A stretch of DNA of 64,000 nucleotides, taken from NCBI GenBank assembly GCA_035771175.1, contig CM069599.1, positions 38,069,707-38,133,706 of the forward strand, in the 5' to 3' direction. The stretch is from Paratinospora sagittata (lineage: Eukaryota > Streptophyta > Magnoliopsida > Ranunculales > Menispermaceae). Shown piece by piece: positions 36,049 through 46,868 of the stretch. The translations under genes and the position numbers were made by a program. The notes under the pieces were generated by a model. It saw only the letters and a list, made by a program, of their open reading frames with translations, made no database searches and was not told the DNA's origin. Within the stretch, counting starts at the first letter, position 1, and every line of letters starts with the position of its first letter.

Positions 36049-38551
36049 ATGGGGGATTTTAAGGAGTTACGTTCGTTATCTCTGACCTTTAAAGTTGATG
36101 GTAAATCTTTCGCAGTTGAACCGAGTGTGAATGGTAAGTGGTTTATGATTAAGGAAACTATCGGCACAAGAGCATTCTACCTAAAGCTCTCTGCTCCCTC
36201 TACTGAATGGGTGCTCAACCAGCTAGGTTTAGCTTCACGATCCGGAACTGAATCTGGGTTTAAAAAGTAGCTCAGGAATATGAATGAGGTTGTTTTAATA
36301 GAGGTTTTGAAAAAATGGAAGGGGACGCTTCCTAAAAATCACCAAAGTTGAGAATGATAAGACCTGGGCGATCTTTGTCTCGGAAGATGCGCCAGTGTTA
36401 GGGTGGAATGGTTTTACAGGGTCAGTAGCCCATCAAAGGCGAACCAAATTCAAAATGCCATCAACAATAATCAGGATGATTGGGAGTTGGGTTAGTGATT
36501 TTCCGACCTACTTCTTTACTCAGGTAGTCTTTGGCAGAAGAGCGGTTGTCCACCATCATGCAACATCATGTTTATCTATGCTCGATGACGGATGACCGCG
36601 TGATTTTGTGGTGTCGTGATCGCTCCGAAAAACAAACTGTGTTGTCCTCTTTTCATTCTAACGAGTTTCATTCAGTGGAATGCATCCATCGGTTCAATGG
36701 AAAAAGAGGAGAGTCTGGTGCTACCAAGGGTGGATTGGCGTTGATGGAATACCATTACAGCATTGGCGCACAAAAGTTTTTCAGAATATTGGCAACTCTT
36801 GCAAAGGTCTTCTGCATATTTCTGATGAAACTGTCAATTTTTCCTTGCTTCGCTTTGCTAAGATCAAAGTCCACGGCGACTCCGATGGCTTCATTTCGAA
36901 AATGTTGTACATCATGTTGGATGGCAAATACATTGGAGTTAAGCTCTTCAAGCTAGACGACCGCCGAACGTAGGCCTTCTCCGGTGAACAACGTTTGCCT
37001 TTTTCAGGGAAGGAGGAGGTGCAACGTAACCAACCCCAAATCCATGTTGGAGACGAAACTCGAGGAAATGCAATGGATATGATGATCTGCGCACATGAGA
37101 AGCCCAAGTCGTGGAAAGAGGCGATCTTGCACGATGCTAATACATGTCCAATGGCTGGTCGACAGGAATCCTCTACTTTTGAATTATCTGAAAAAATGGA
37201 TTGTATTGGAATAACTGATGTGGGCGGGAAATTTTCAAGAAATGGATTTTGTCTCGATAGGCCAAGTTGTGGGTCTGTTGCTGAAATTTTTAATGTTGCA
37301 GTGTGCGCTGGACCTCCAGATCATTCAATTCCAGCACTACACGCACATGCCCGCCCATCATCTGAGATGGAAGGAAGCCCACGACTGTTCCGGGTTGTCC
37401 CTTTTCCACGCATATCTTAGCAGGTTGCCTTAACATTATTGATCCAAACCTAGCGGATCTGGTGTTGGTTTTGTCTAAACCACCTTCGACTGACACAGTT
37501 CTTGAGAGTTGCTTGTCTTTCAACCACATTTTTGAGACGGCGGGCTGCGGAGGAGAGGCCAATAAATCCAGCGAGGGTATCGACCAAGGGGTTTCTAGTG
37601 CAAACCACGCGGATGCTCATTTCAATGACCCTCTACCGGACCCCTCCTCCTTTTCCCCTTTGCTTTCAGGGTTCAGGCAAGGCAAAATCATATCATCTCT
37701 TGACGGCGTCGGCGTGAATAGCAAAAGGAGTGAGGTGCTGAAGAATCGTAGCCAAACCAGAGTGATCAGACAGGTTGATGGTTCGCCCCATCGGACGAAG
37801 TCTTTAAGGAAAATCAAGAGGAGGCCCTGATCGAAACGAAGCTTGCGAAGAGAACGAAGGAAATACGTCAGGGATGCAGTGGAAAATGGCGAGGAGCCTA
37901 TTGATTGGGCTTCTCAAAAAAATCTATGGGAACAAGCTCTTTCCACCTCTGATAGTGACTTCGATGTTGATTCTCAAGAGGAGCCTGAAGAGTTCGTGAA
38001 AGACTCACCACTGTAGATCGACAGAAAGGTTATCCCGAAGGTGGTGGTGCCCCCACGTATGGCTTTAAATGGTTCCAATTTTTACTCTAAACATTCTGTT
38101 TCGGTTGGCGATATTGAGCTTTCTTCAAACGCTTCCTCTTATGAATTATAATCTGACTATTAACCCAAATTCCAATCGTTCTACTAAGCAAAACCCCAAC
38201 AAACCGTGCCCCCATGCTGCCCTGGTGTGTTTTTGTGATAATCCTGTGCCCAATATTGTTGTTGACAATCCTTGTAAGCATTCAAATCATGGCATTCAGC
38301 AGGGGGAAGACAAGGTGTCTCTTCAGAATAATAGTGTGGGGGTTGTTGTTCAGGATTTTAATTTTGACCCTGACGACCCATTAGGAACTTTGGAGCATTT
38401 TTCTCATTATTTCAAGAGAACCAAGTTGTCAGTGCGAAAAAGGCCTAAAGCTGAAATAAGAAATGCCCCAAAAGTGTTTGCTTATAATTGTTGCAACGAC
38501 AGATTGGCAAAATTCATGATGATGAAAAGGAAGTACAGGGTTCACCGATGA
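36049..38551 (+). pseudogene. L1 copy 2 ORF1, broken
   Basis: It starts MGDFKELRSLSLTFKVDG, with a stop (TAG) at 36268 at the same alignment position as the TAA of copy 1. The DUF4283-like piece (WRTKVFQNIGNSCKGLLHIS ... KIKVHGDSDGF) lies at about 36680-36960. The C-terminal segment (38069-38551) ends in TGA overlapping ORF2's ATG. Several frameshifts lie between. Confidence 0.75.
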
Positions 38552-40566
38552 AGATATTATCCTGGAATATCAGAGGGTGTGGGTCAACCAAGAAGCGATG
38601 CCTTATCAAAAGAATGATTAGCAAAGTTAATCTGGACATCCTCATCCTTCAAGAAACAAAGAAGGAGTTGATCGACCACGCTACCATTGATCAAATTTGG
38701 GGATCTAGATTCAAAAGTTGTGTCTCCATGCCTGCCATCGGTGCTTCTGAGGTCTGACTATTGTATGGGATACCAGGAATGTGGTTGTTTTGCAAAGTTT
38801 GATTGGTGGGTTTTCAGTTTCTATCCAAATTGGTGGTGCAAATGATGTTTGTTGGTGGTTGTTTGGCGTTTATGGGCCTTCTGACCATTCAAATAGGGAA
38901 AGTTTTTGGGTAGAGCTTGCTGGTCTTAGTGCAATATGCGGCGAAAGGTAGTGCCTTGGTGGTGATTTCAACACGGTCCGTCATGCTGGGGAAAAGATCA
39001 ATAACCCGAGGCTTACTACTAGTATGCAAATGTTTGATGAGTTGATTGGCGAACTGCAGCTTAAAGATCCCTCCCTTCTCAATGCACGAGTTACTTGGTC
39101 AAATTTTCGAGATGTTCTCATTTGTTGTCACCTTGATTGGTTCTTTTTCTCCTCTGAGTGGGAGGCTATGTTCCCTTATTGCAGATAAGAGGCCCTTCCA
39201 AGGGTGCTGTTCGACCACTGCCCTATTATTCTCGACTCCTCCCATGTTAATTGGGGTTTGTCCCCATTTCGGTTTGAAAACGTATGGCTTGACCATCGGG
39301 ATTTTAAATCCTTAGTCAACACTTGGTGGAATTCTATGAGCGTCACTGGATTTGAGGGGCACAAATTCATGATGAAGCTTGCCGGTTTGAAAAACATTCT
39401 CAAAGGGTGGAATAGAGATGTTTTTGGTACTATTTCTAGTAGAAAGAAAGATCTTGAAGAGCTTATAGGATGCTTGGACTTCCTTGAAGGGCATAAGGAG
39501 TTGACTCCAGAGCTCAACGCCATCCGATCTTGTGCCAAAATCGATCTTGCTAATACATGTCTGAAGGAGGAGAGCATGGCAGGTCAAAGGGCTAAGATCT
39601 CTTGGATTCGTGAAGTGATGTGAACTCCAAGCTTTTCCACAGAATCCTCAGTAATAGGAAATCCAAATGTGTCATCTCAAAAGCAGAAGGGGACGATGGA
39701 TCTTTAGTGGAAGATGAGGCAACCATTATCGATATTTTTACACACCATTTCTCAAAAGTGTTCTCCTCGCCACGTGATCACTTTTGGGAAATTCATGGCA
39801 TTGAGTGGCAACCAATTGATGGGGAGGATACTTCTTTTGAGGAGGAGGAAGTGCATAGGGTAGTGTGCAGCTGTGATGGTAATAAAGCCCTAGGTTCGGA
39901 TGGGTTCTCCATGGCTTTTTTCCAACAATCATGGGACAACATTAAATATGATGTTATGAGTGTGATGCACGACTTTTATAGGAATGGAATTGTTAACATC
40001 AAAACAAATGAAACCTACATTTGCCTTATCCCTTAAAAAAGAGATTCTTGGCATCCCAAGGACTACAAGCCAATCAGTCTTGTAACAAGTCTCTACAAGA
40101 TCATTTCCAAGGCTCTTTCATTGCGACTCCAAGCAGTTCTTCATAAAACTATTGAGGAAACTCGGTTTGCTTTCGTCCACGATTGACAAATTCTTGATGC
40201 CATTTTGGTTGCCAACGAAGCAGTGGAGGATTATAGGGCTCGGGGTATGAAGGGGTTGTCTTCAAAGCCGATTTTTACAAGGCACACGATTCAGTTGATT
40301 GGGACTTTCGTGACTTCGTGATGGGGAAGAAAAACTTTGGGGATAGATGGAGAAGGTGGATTGGTGGATGATTGAGTTCAGTTACCTATTCTATCATCAT
40401 AAATGAGAGGCCTTCAGGGAAGTTTAATGCGGAAAGAGGATTAAGACAAGGAGACCCAATTTCACCATTTCTATTCACTTTGGTGGCGGACGTCCTGAGT
40501 CGTATGATGCCGAGTGCTTGTCTCTCTTCATCAATTCGGGGATTCTCAGTTGGTAGAAATGGAATA

Positions 40567-41637
40567 AAATAAAAAATACAAAAATTCGCCGAAATAGTTC
40601 GATAAAATTCAATAAACTTAAATAAAATTTCTATTTTTCAATTCAAAAATGCAAAAATTCAACAAGAAATTCGATAAAATTCAACAAAGTTCGATGAAAT
40701 TCAACAAAGAAGTAAAAAAATGCTATTTCATTAATAAAAACAAAAAATATCAATAATTATGTATTATTTTCAACTTCATCAACCAACATAGCAATATAAA
40801 TTTTAAAAAATAATTTAATAAGCTAACAAATTATGTAGTTTATGGGATATGCTTTACCAAAAAGAGAAGAAACGAAGCAAAAAAATAAATAAATAAAGTT
40901 GAAATAAGATAAAAACTTAAAAATAAATTAAAAAAGTTTTCAAAACCATCTTCTTTTAGTTAACTCTTATAAAACAAGATTAAAAAATAATATATTTAAA
41001 CAATAAACTAATAAATTAAGCATGGTGGGATTTAAACTAGCAAAGTATATGGTTGAGAAGTAAGCCACAAAAAAACTAAATATCAAAACAAAGAAAATAA
41101 ATTAAGACCAAAAGCCACCATTTCAAATTCATCAACCCACTTAATAAGATTGATTTTGTTAGGTCACTTATTGCTATTTTTATGAATTAAAAGTGTTTAT
41201 TTATATTAGTTTTTTAGCTTATACTACAATAAAACTATATATTTAAGCATATATAAAAAACTTCTCTAATTAGGAAATTTTTACAAAAATTCTCCATGTT
41301 AAATTAAACTTCTCCAAATTAATTCCAATTTTCAAGTGACCGAAGTCAAGTTGAAATCAAATTTTCGATCCTTGGATGTGCGTTAAACAATGTTAATGTA
41401 AAAACACATGTTTCAACCAATTATATTTATACTTTTATATGTGAAAAGTATCTATTTATGTTTGTTTTCATCATTTCTAATAGTAATTATGCATATTTTA
41501 ACATCTATATAGAAATTCTTTAAACTTCTCTAAGTTGGCGAATTTTTACAATAATTCTCCAAGACTTCTCAAACTTCCCCGAATTAATTCTGATTTTTAA
41601 AGGTCGAAGTGTCGGGCGAAATCGAAGTTTCAAACCT
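40567..41637. other. AT-rich foreign block replacing part of the L1 RT
   Basis: Homology to copy 1 stops after VGRNGI and restarts 1.07 kb later. About 465 bp of copy 1 (around 24029-24493) has no counterpart. The block is AT-rich with no long frame. Its left part has degenerate units like TTCGATAAAATTCAACAAA (40600-40710), and its right part has two direct repeats of about 190 bp. I recognise no family. Confidence 0.75.
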
Positions 41638-41640
41638 TGG
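41195..41640 (+). repeat. Direct repeats of about 190 bp within the foreign block
   Basis: 41195-41385 and 41445-41640 align. Shared features are a TATTTAT-rich start, ACTTCTCTAA, AATTTTTACAA, AATTCTCCA, AATTAATTC, a CGAAGT segment and CCTTGGAT at the end. The second copy ends exactly where L1 homology resumes. Confidence 0.6.
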
Positions 41641-42988
41641 ATAAGAGTAATGGGTCACACTTAATCAAATGGAAGACGGTTCAGATGCCAGTGAGTAAGG
41701 GTGGCCTTGGGATTGGCAACATCATGTCAAGAAACAAAGCACTTTGTGCTAAATGGTTGTGGAGACTTTTCAAGGATCGTCAATCTTATTGGGCAAGGAT
41801 TATCACAAGCAATTATGGTCTAATCGATTGGGGTAGAAGAGTCATCCCTAATGTTAAAACTACATTTAGAAGCCCATGGAAATTCATTGTGTCAATGCTA
41901 CCCGAATTGATCCCTCATATGAACCCAATTTTGGGGGATGGAGGTTCTTTTCGTTTTTGGGAAGACCGTTGGCTTTGCGATCTTCCTTTAGCGGAGATCT
42001 TCCCTAGATTGTAGCACATTTCTACGTTTTCAAATCATAATATTTCTCATTTCACTTCTAGTGTGGATACCCAAAATGTCATTCATTTGAATTTCTTTCT
42101 TCCTCCGTCTCTCACTGTTGGCCAACAAGTTGAATTAAACTAGTTGGCTATACTAGTGAACCCAGTCCGCCTCTCCCCAGGTCAAGATAGATTCTCATGG
42201 TCCCTTCATCCCTCTGGGTCATTCTCATGCAAATCATTCTTCCAATTTTTAATCGATGATAGTTCTTCTCAACTTTTTCATCTAGCTCCTCTCATTTGGA
42301 AAGCTCATATTCCTTCTAGAATTAAAGTGTTTGGATGGATTTTGGCCCATAACAAGCTCAACATTGGCGACGTCCTCCAAAGGCGATTTCCTTATATTAC
42401 TCTCCTTCCTCATGGTTGTCCTTTATGTTTACAGGATGTAGATTCATCAACCCACCTTTTCTTTAGATGCTCAGTATCCTCCAAATTGTGGGAGGAATGG
42501 CATGGGAGGCTTGGTGACAGGTTTTTGTGCCCTTCCTCATCCGAGGAGTGCTTTGCTTTGGGAAATATTCAGGGAATTCAAGGGGATGGTATTAAGATAA
42601 TGACAGTCACATCTATGGCAACTCTTTGGATTGTGTGGTTGGAGCATAATAGACGTGTTTTCGATGGTGTCTCTAACGACCATGCTTGCCTTTGGAGCGA
42701 AATCCTCATTACTGCTAGTTCTTGGCTAGCTGCTTTCAACCTCACTAAGGGCTACTCCATTAGTGAATGGGTCACGAACTGGGCATCTTGCTTATAGCTG
42801 TTTGTTATGTTTGTCTGTTTTTTGTGTTTGCTTTCTTTTTAGCTTTTGCTTTGTTGTGTCAAGCTGTATTGTTGTAGCTTTGTTATTTTTCTGTTTTTGC
42901 TGATTGTAGCTATGCTAGTTGAGTACTCCTGGTACTCCTTGTTCTCCTATTGTTATTAATATATATGCAGTTTCTTCTCAAAAAAGAA

Positions 42989-43005
42989 AAGAATATTTTT
43001 ATTAT
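42989..43005. repeat. Right target-site duplication of L1 copy 2
   Basis: AAGAATATTTTTATTAT, directly after the A-rich end of the LINE. Confidence 0.9.
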
Positions 43006-43960
43006 GCCATTCAACATTCTCTTCAGCCTTCCTCTTGCTGTTTAGAAATTTAATTTTGTTTTGTGGGATCTAAAATTTCTGGTTATCTCCTACCCACCCC
43101 CACCCCCCACCCCCCCCAAAAAAAAAAAAAACACAAAAGAAAAAAAAAATCGAGGAGAAAGATTATGGAGCATATTGAGTATCCTACTATTATGTCATAC
43201 AACACACATTGAAATCACTGAGATGTTGTATATTTAACCTAAGAGCTTCTGCACATCAGCACATTCACTGCATGGATGATTACTTTAGCACTGTACTAAT
43301 CTTATCCCCTTTCCCCTCTATCTTCTTGTTTGGCTAGTACTGTTTTATGCACATGTCAACCAATTGACAAGGGATACAAATCATACGGAATCCTGCATAC
43401 CAACCAACAACCATCTACCTATTAGCCAAAAAATCTTTTCATGGTCTTGCACCTGGATAATCATCACACTTGCAGGGTTCTCATCTTCATCAGTGTCATC
43501 ATTGACCATCAATTCGTTACTCAATTGCTGTATTGCTGAACACTAATCTCAGTAATTATGGTATCCCCAAAATGCCATTAGGTCTTTTCACCAATATTTA
43601 AATGCTTATGCACCTTATAATCATATCAAGTGCCAACATCTGGCAGTGCATATCGGTGAATTAACCAAAAATAGGAGAAAGAGGCTTTTAAGTTGACCGG
43701 GAAAGCGAATTCCGGTTCATCTAATAATAATGAATAAGTCAACCCTCTGCGCAATTGCGTATGAGAAAAGTTGATTCACCCCTAATTTGTGAATGTAAAT
43801 AAAAATTGGAAGCAAGAATGGAAAGGTGATCGCCTTGAATTATTCGAAAAATGACATGATCCATCATCGATCACCGCTTCCTTCCAGCAGACTAGATTAT
43901 GATTATGATACGATATGTAAAAAGGGAATAAAAAAGGAACGAGAAGGAATTGTAGCAAAC

Positions 43961-44090
43961 CTGTAAGCTGTAGCTGCCCTCTCTGAGGGCCAACGGGAAC
44001 TCTGGTAGCGATTATTGAGCAGCCCCACCCCCACAAACAAGAAAACTGAAAAAAGAAAAATCTGGAAAAACTCCTAAACCTCGAAACCTA
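43961..44090 (-). other. OCT7: Probable noncoding first exon of OCT7
   Basis: A GC-richer segment on the - strand (GTTGGCCCTCAGAGAGGGCA) ends CTTACAG before a GTTTGC donor. It has no start codon followed by a meaningful frame. It is the nearest plausible leader for the transporter, whose coding exon 1 begins at a splice acceptor. The 5' boundary is a guess. Confidence 0.45.
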
Positions 44091-44944
44091 ACATTGTTCA
44101 ATATCACAATGTGGAGAAACAGGTTGGAAATAAACTTCCAACTACCTCACGTCACATCTGATCAACTGTTTAGTTGTTGACGCAGGGTTGCCGTCCGATG
44201 TTAAAATGCTTTTTTAATACACTTGTGACGTATAATTCAAGACCATCAAAGAGACGGTCTAACAACTCTCAATTATTAGCTAACGAACTACTACGAATTG
44301 ACGAACCAGGGACGAGGAATCCCAATTCCCAAGATGAGCATCGACATAATTTTTTTCCCATGCTTGCATGCTATCTAATAGACAACTCCCCCGCCCTAAC
44401 CTTTATTCAATTATATTTGTTTTTCTCCAACACGTTAAATGAAAGAGGATAGAAGATTAGCATAACTTTGCCATGATTCCATACTTTTCATGCTACATAG
44501 TACACCAACTCCACATCAATTAATTTAATTTTGTTATTTAATTCCATTCATTGAATTAACCACCTCCTTTTTTTATTGCATTTACCTTACAACTCAACCT
44601 TCTCATTTACCATACACCCATGTGTACTTAACCAACCCCTCCCATATAATTTAAAATATTTTTCTCTTTTTTCCTTCAAATCACGTTAGAGAGAGATATT
44701 AAATGTGAGTAATTTATAAAAAGTATTTCCTCACGCTCCGTATAACGTCTAACTCTCATCTAATTTAATATAGTTTAAATTAAATTAATATACTTTAATT
44801 TTCATCTAATTACATCATTTTTTCATTTACTAAATCATTCACTTAATTTAAATTATTTATAAATACACATATAAATACACTTAATTTACACATATATTCT
44901 TATATATATATTTGAATCTTACTTATAAATACACATATTATATA

Positions 44945-44975
<31 letters not shown>

Positions 44976-45035
44976 TAACATAAGTGTTTAATTAGATGTA
45001 TAACCAATTTAGGGTATAATTTTTTATAAAAATGA
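44091..45035. other. AT-rich intergenic region
   Basis: No gene or recognisable repeat beyond a (TA)n tract at 44950-44977. It would include the upstream region of OCT7 if the first exon call at 43961-44090 is right. The Copia remnant begins abruptly near 45036. Confidence 0.5.
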
Positions 45036-46421
45036 GGGTCATTACCGTACGAGTGTTTCCATGCTTTTACCGGTGGCCTTTATATCTCTCGCCATGTTGT
45101 TTTTAACGAGACATTTTCCATTTGTTGCTGCCCCTACGACACCTCCTGCTCCCTCTCCCACTTCTCCCCCACTTGTGTTTGCACCACTTACATGCGCCTC
45201 CCCATCACCCACATCACTGTCCCTTTCACCATCTCCCTCTTCCAATATGCCTACACCACCTATGTCTCATTCTCCTAATTTTCCTGCCCCTTGTCTTATA
45301 GTTCCCACTTCCATCTCATCTATCCATCACCCACCTGCTCCATCCAATGTGCATCATATGATTACAAGAGCAAAGGCAGGTATGTTTTAGCCCAAGTCTT
45401 TTGCAGCCATGACTTTTTTGTCCACTGCTGCACTTGTGGAACCAACTAATATAAAGACTGCTATCAAGTGTCCTGAATGGTTCTCTGCTATACAAACTGA
45501 AATTGAGGCTCTCTCTAGGAACAACACATGGTCATTAGTTCCTTTGCCTCGTGGTCAGACGGTGGTTGGTTGTAAATAGGTTTTCAAAGTGAAGCTTAAC
45601 CCGAATGGCTCTATTCAACGACATAAGGCACGTCTTGTAACAAAGGGATTCCATCAAACTTATGGCCTGGACTATTTTGAAACTTTTAGTCCCGTTGCGA
45701 AGCCCCCGACAATCCGAATTTTGCTCACTCTTGCCTTGTCTAGTGGTTGGGTTGTTCGCCAACTTAATGTTCGTAATGCCTTCTTGAATGGCGATCTTAG
45801 TGAAGTTGTGTGTATGAAACAACCCCTGGGGTTTACTATTGCATCGGATCCACCTCTTGTATGTTACATGGCCTAAAACAGTCTCCCCGAGCTTGATTTA
45901 TAAAGCTCAATTATCGGCTTCTTCAATGGGGATTATTGGCTTCTTGATTCGATGCCTCTATGTTCTTGCTTTTCTCAGCCACTATGATGATTATTGTTCT
46001 CATATATGTAGATGATATTTTGATTACGGGCAGTGATTCAAGGGCAGTTCAACAGCTTATTGTGGCGCTTAATTCTTGTTTAGCACTTAAGGACTTGGGT
46101 CCCGTAAACTACTTTCTTGGTGTTGAAGTGCTTACATCTCCGTCAACCTTTCATCTAAGGCAATCTAGGTACATTTCTGATCTTCACTGTGCACAGATGG
46201 TTGATTGCAAGCCACTTCCCATTCCTATGGCTACCGACTCTCCTTTGTCTTTATATGATGGTCAGCTACTTGAGGATTCCACCTCTTATGGCAACATTGT
46301 TGGAGCTTTACAATACTGCACTAACACTTAACACGATATTAGTTATGTGGTGAACAAAGTATGTCAATTCATGCACGTGCCTACATCTCATTGGCAAGCG
46401 GTCAAGTGCATTCTTCGTTAC
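45036..46421 (+). pseudogene. Old Copia element, integrase end to RT (5' part, broken)
   Basis: From 45036 the + strand reads YECFHAFTGGLYISRHVVFN, the end of a Copia integrase. A proline/serine linker follows, then [48 protein letters not shown], ...[10 protein letters not shown], a frame break, LIYVDDILITGSD near 45985, and RQSRYISDL. Several stops (45388, 45579) and shifts. Gag, protease and the 5' LTR are absent: truncated near 45036. The coding sequence continues at 51652 after a younger insertion. Confidence 0.88.
46417..46421. repeat. Target duplication of young Copia (left)
   Basis: GTTAC, repeated at 51647-51651. Removing the insert rejoins the old element's reading (ILRY / LR). Confidence 0.85.
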
Positions 46422-46715
46422 TGAAGAAAAAGATACAGAGAGGAAGGTTGAAGAAAAATAATACAGAGAGGAACCAATGAATATTGGAGAAATATTTTTC
46501 TGTATATTGAGAATTGCTTGATTACATGTCTAACATATATATGTTATTCTAGTTACACATATTATAGAAAGAATGCTAATATCTCTCTATTACAATCCCT
46601 AAAATAATGCTAAGTCATATATACAAATCTCCTAATATATAGAAAGAATGCTAATATCTAGAATAATGTTAATTATATACAAATCTCCTAAGTATAGAAA
46701 CATATTCCGACAATA
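46422..46715 (-). repeat. 3' LTR of young Copia (294 bp)
   Basis: Runs TGAAGAAAAAGATACAG to TTCCGACAATA on the + strand, so as an LTR it reads TATTGTCGG...TCTTCA. It is 294 bp and differs from the other LTR at about four positions. Confidence 0.93.
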
Positions 46716-46730
46716 CTCCCCCTCAAGCTG
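46716..46730 (-). promoter_or_regulatory. Polypurine tract of young Copia
   Basis: On the - strand CTTGAGGGGGAG directly precedes the LTR start TATTGTCGG, the usual plus-strand primer of Copia elements. Confidence 0.85.
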
Positions 46731-46868
46731 GATCAAGGGGTTAATTGAGCCAAGCTTGGAAAGAATACGATGAAAATGATCCGACGACAAGGCCTTTGTG
46801 CAGGTATCTGTAAGCTGGTCATGGCTACTAGTGTAATGAGTAACAATGGCCCGAGTCTGAACATGTTG

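Larger units (their letters stand above)
38548..42797 (+). pseudogene. L1 copy 2 ORF2, broken, RT core missing
   Basis: It starts MKILSWNIRGCGSTKKR (endonuclease) and a stop at 38756 breaks it. DHCPI is near 39208, and RT N-terminal pieces run to GLRQGDPISPFLFTLVADVL at about 40441-40500, then VGRNGIK and a stop at 40570. Homology resumes at 41637 (HLIKWKTVQ...) and runs through the zf-RVT region (WKAHIPSRIKVFGW) to 42797. The stretch holding the FADD motif in copy 1 is absent. Confidence 0.85.
35739..42988 (+). mobile_element. L1-type LINE, copy 2 (7.25 kb incl. foreign block)
   Basis: Bounded by a perfect 17-bp duplication (35722-35738, 42989-43005). It is a homologue of copy 1 along ORF1 and ORF2 (for example, EWVLNQLGLAS and LSWNIRGCGS correspond) and ends alike (TTAATATATA...TTCTTCTCAAAAAA). 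Its 5' leader differs from copy 1. It is diverged from copy 1 and broken by stops and frameshifts. Part of the RT region is replaced by an AT-rich block at about 40567-41637. Confidence 0.93.
35121..43960 (-). other. Probable 5'UTR intron of OCT7 containing an L1
   Basis: On the - strand the bases just before the OCT7 ATG are a run of about 28 T then GCAG, a splice acceptor touching the start codon. A donor, CTTACAG/GTTTGC, lies at 43961/43960, after a GC-richer segment that resembles a leader exon. The 8.8-kb interval contains L1 copy 2 plus AT-rich flanks. Transcript data would be needed to confirm. Confidence 0.55.

Noticed and set aside
40600..40710. Repeated TTCGATAAAATTCAACAAA units as a CRISPR-like array
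   Set aside because: The units are degenerate, adjacent and without unique spacers, in a plant nuclear context.
44950..44977. (TA)n tract as a promoter TATA element
   Set aside because: A plain microsatellite with no gene start nearby.
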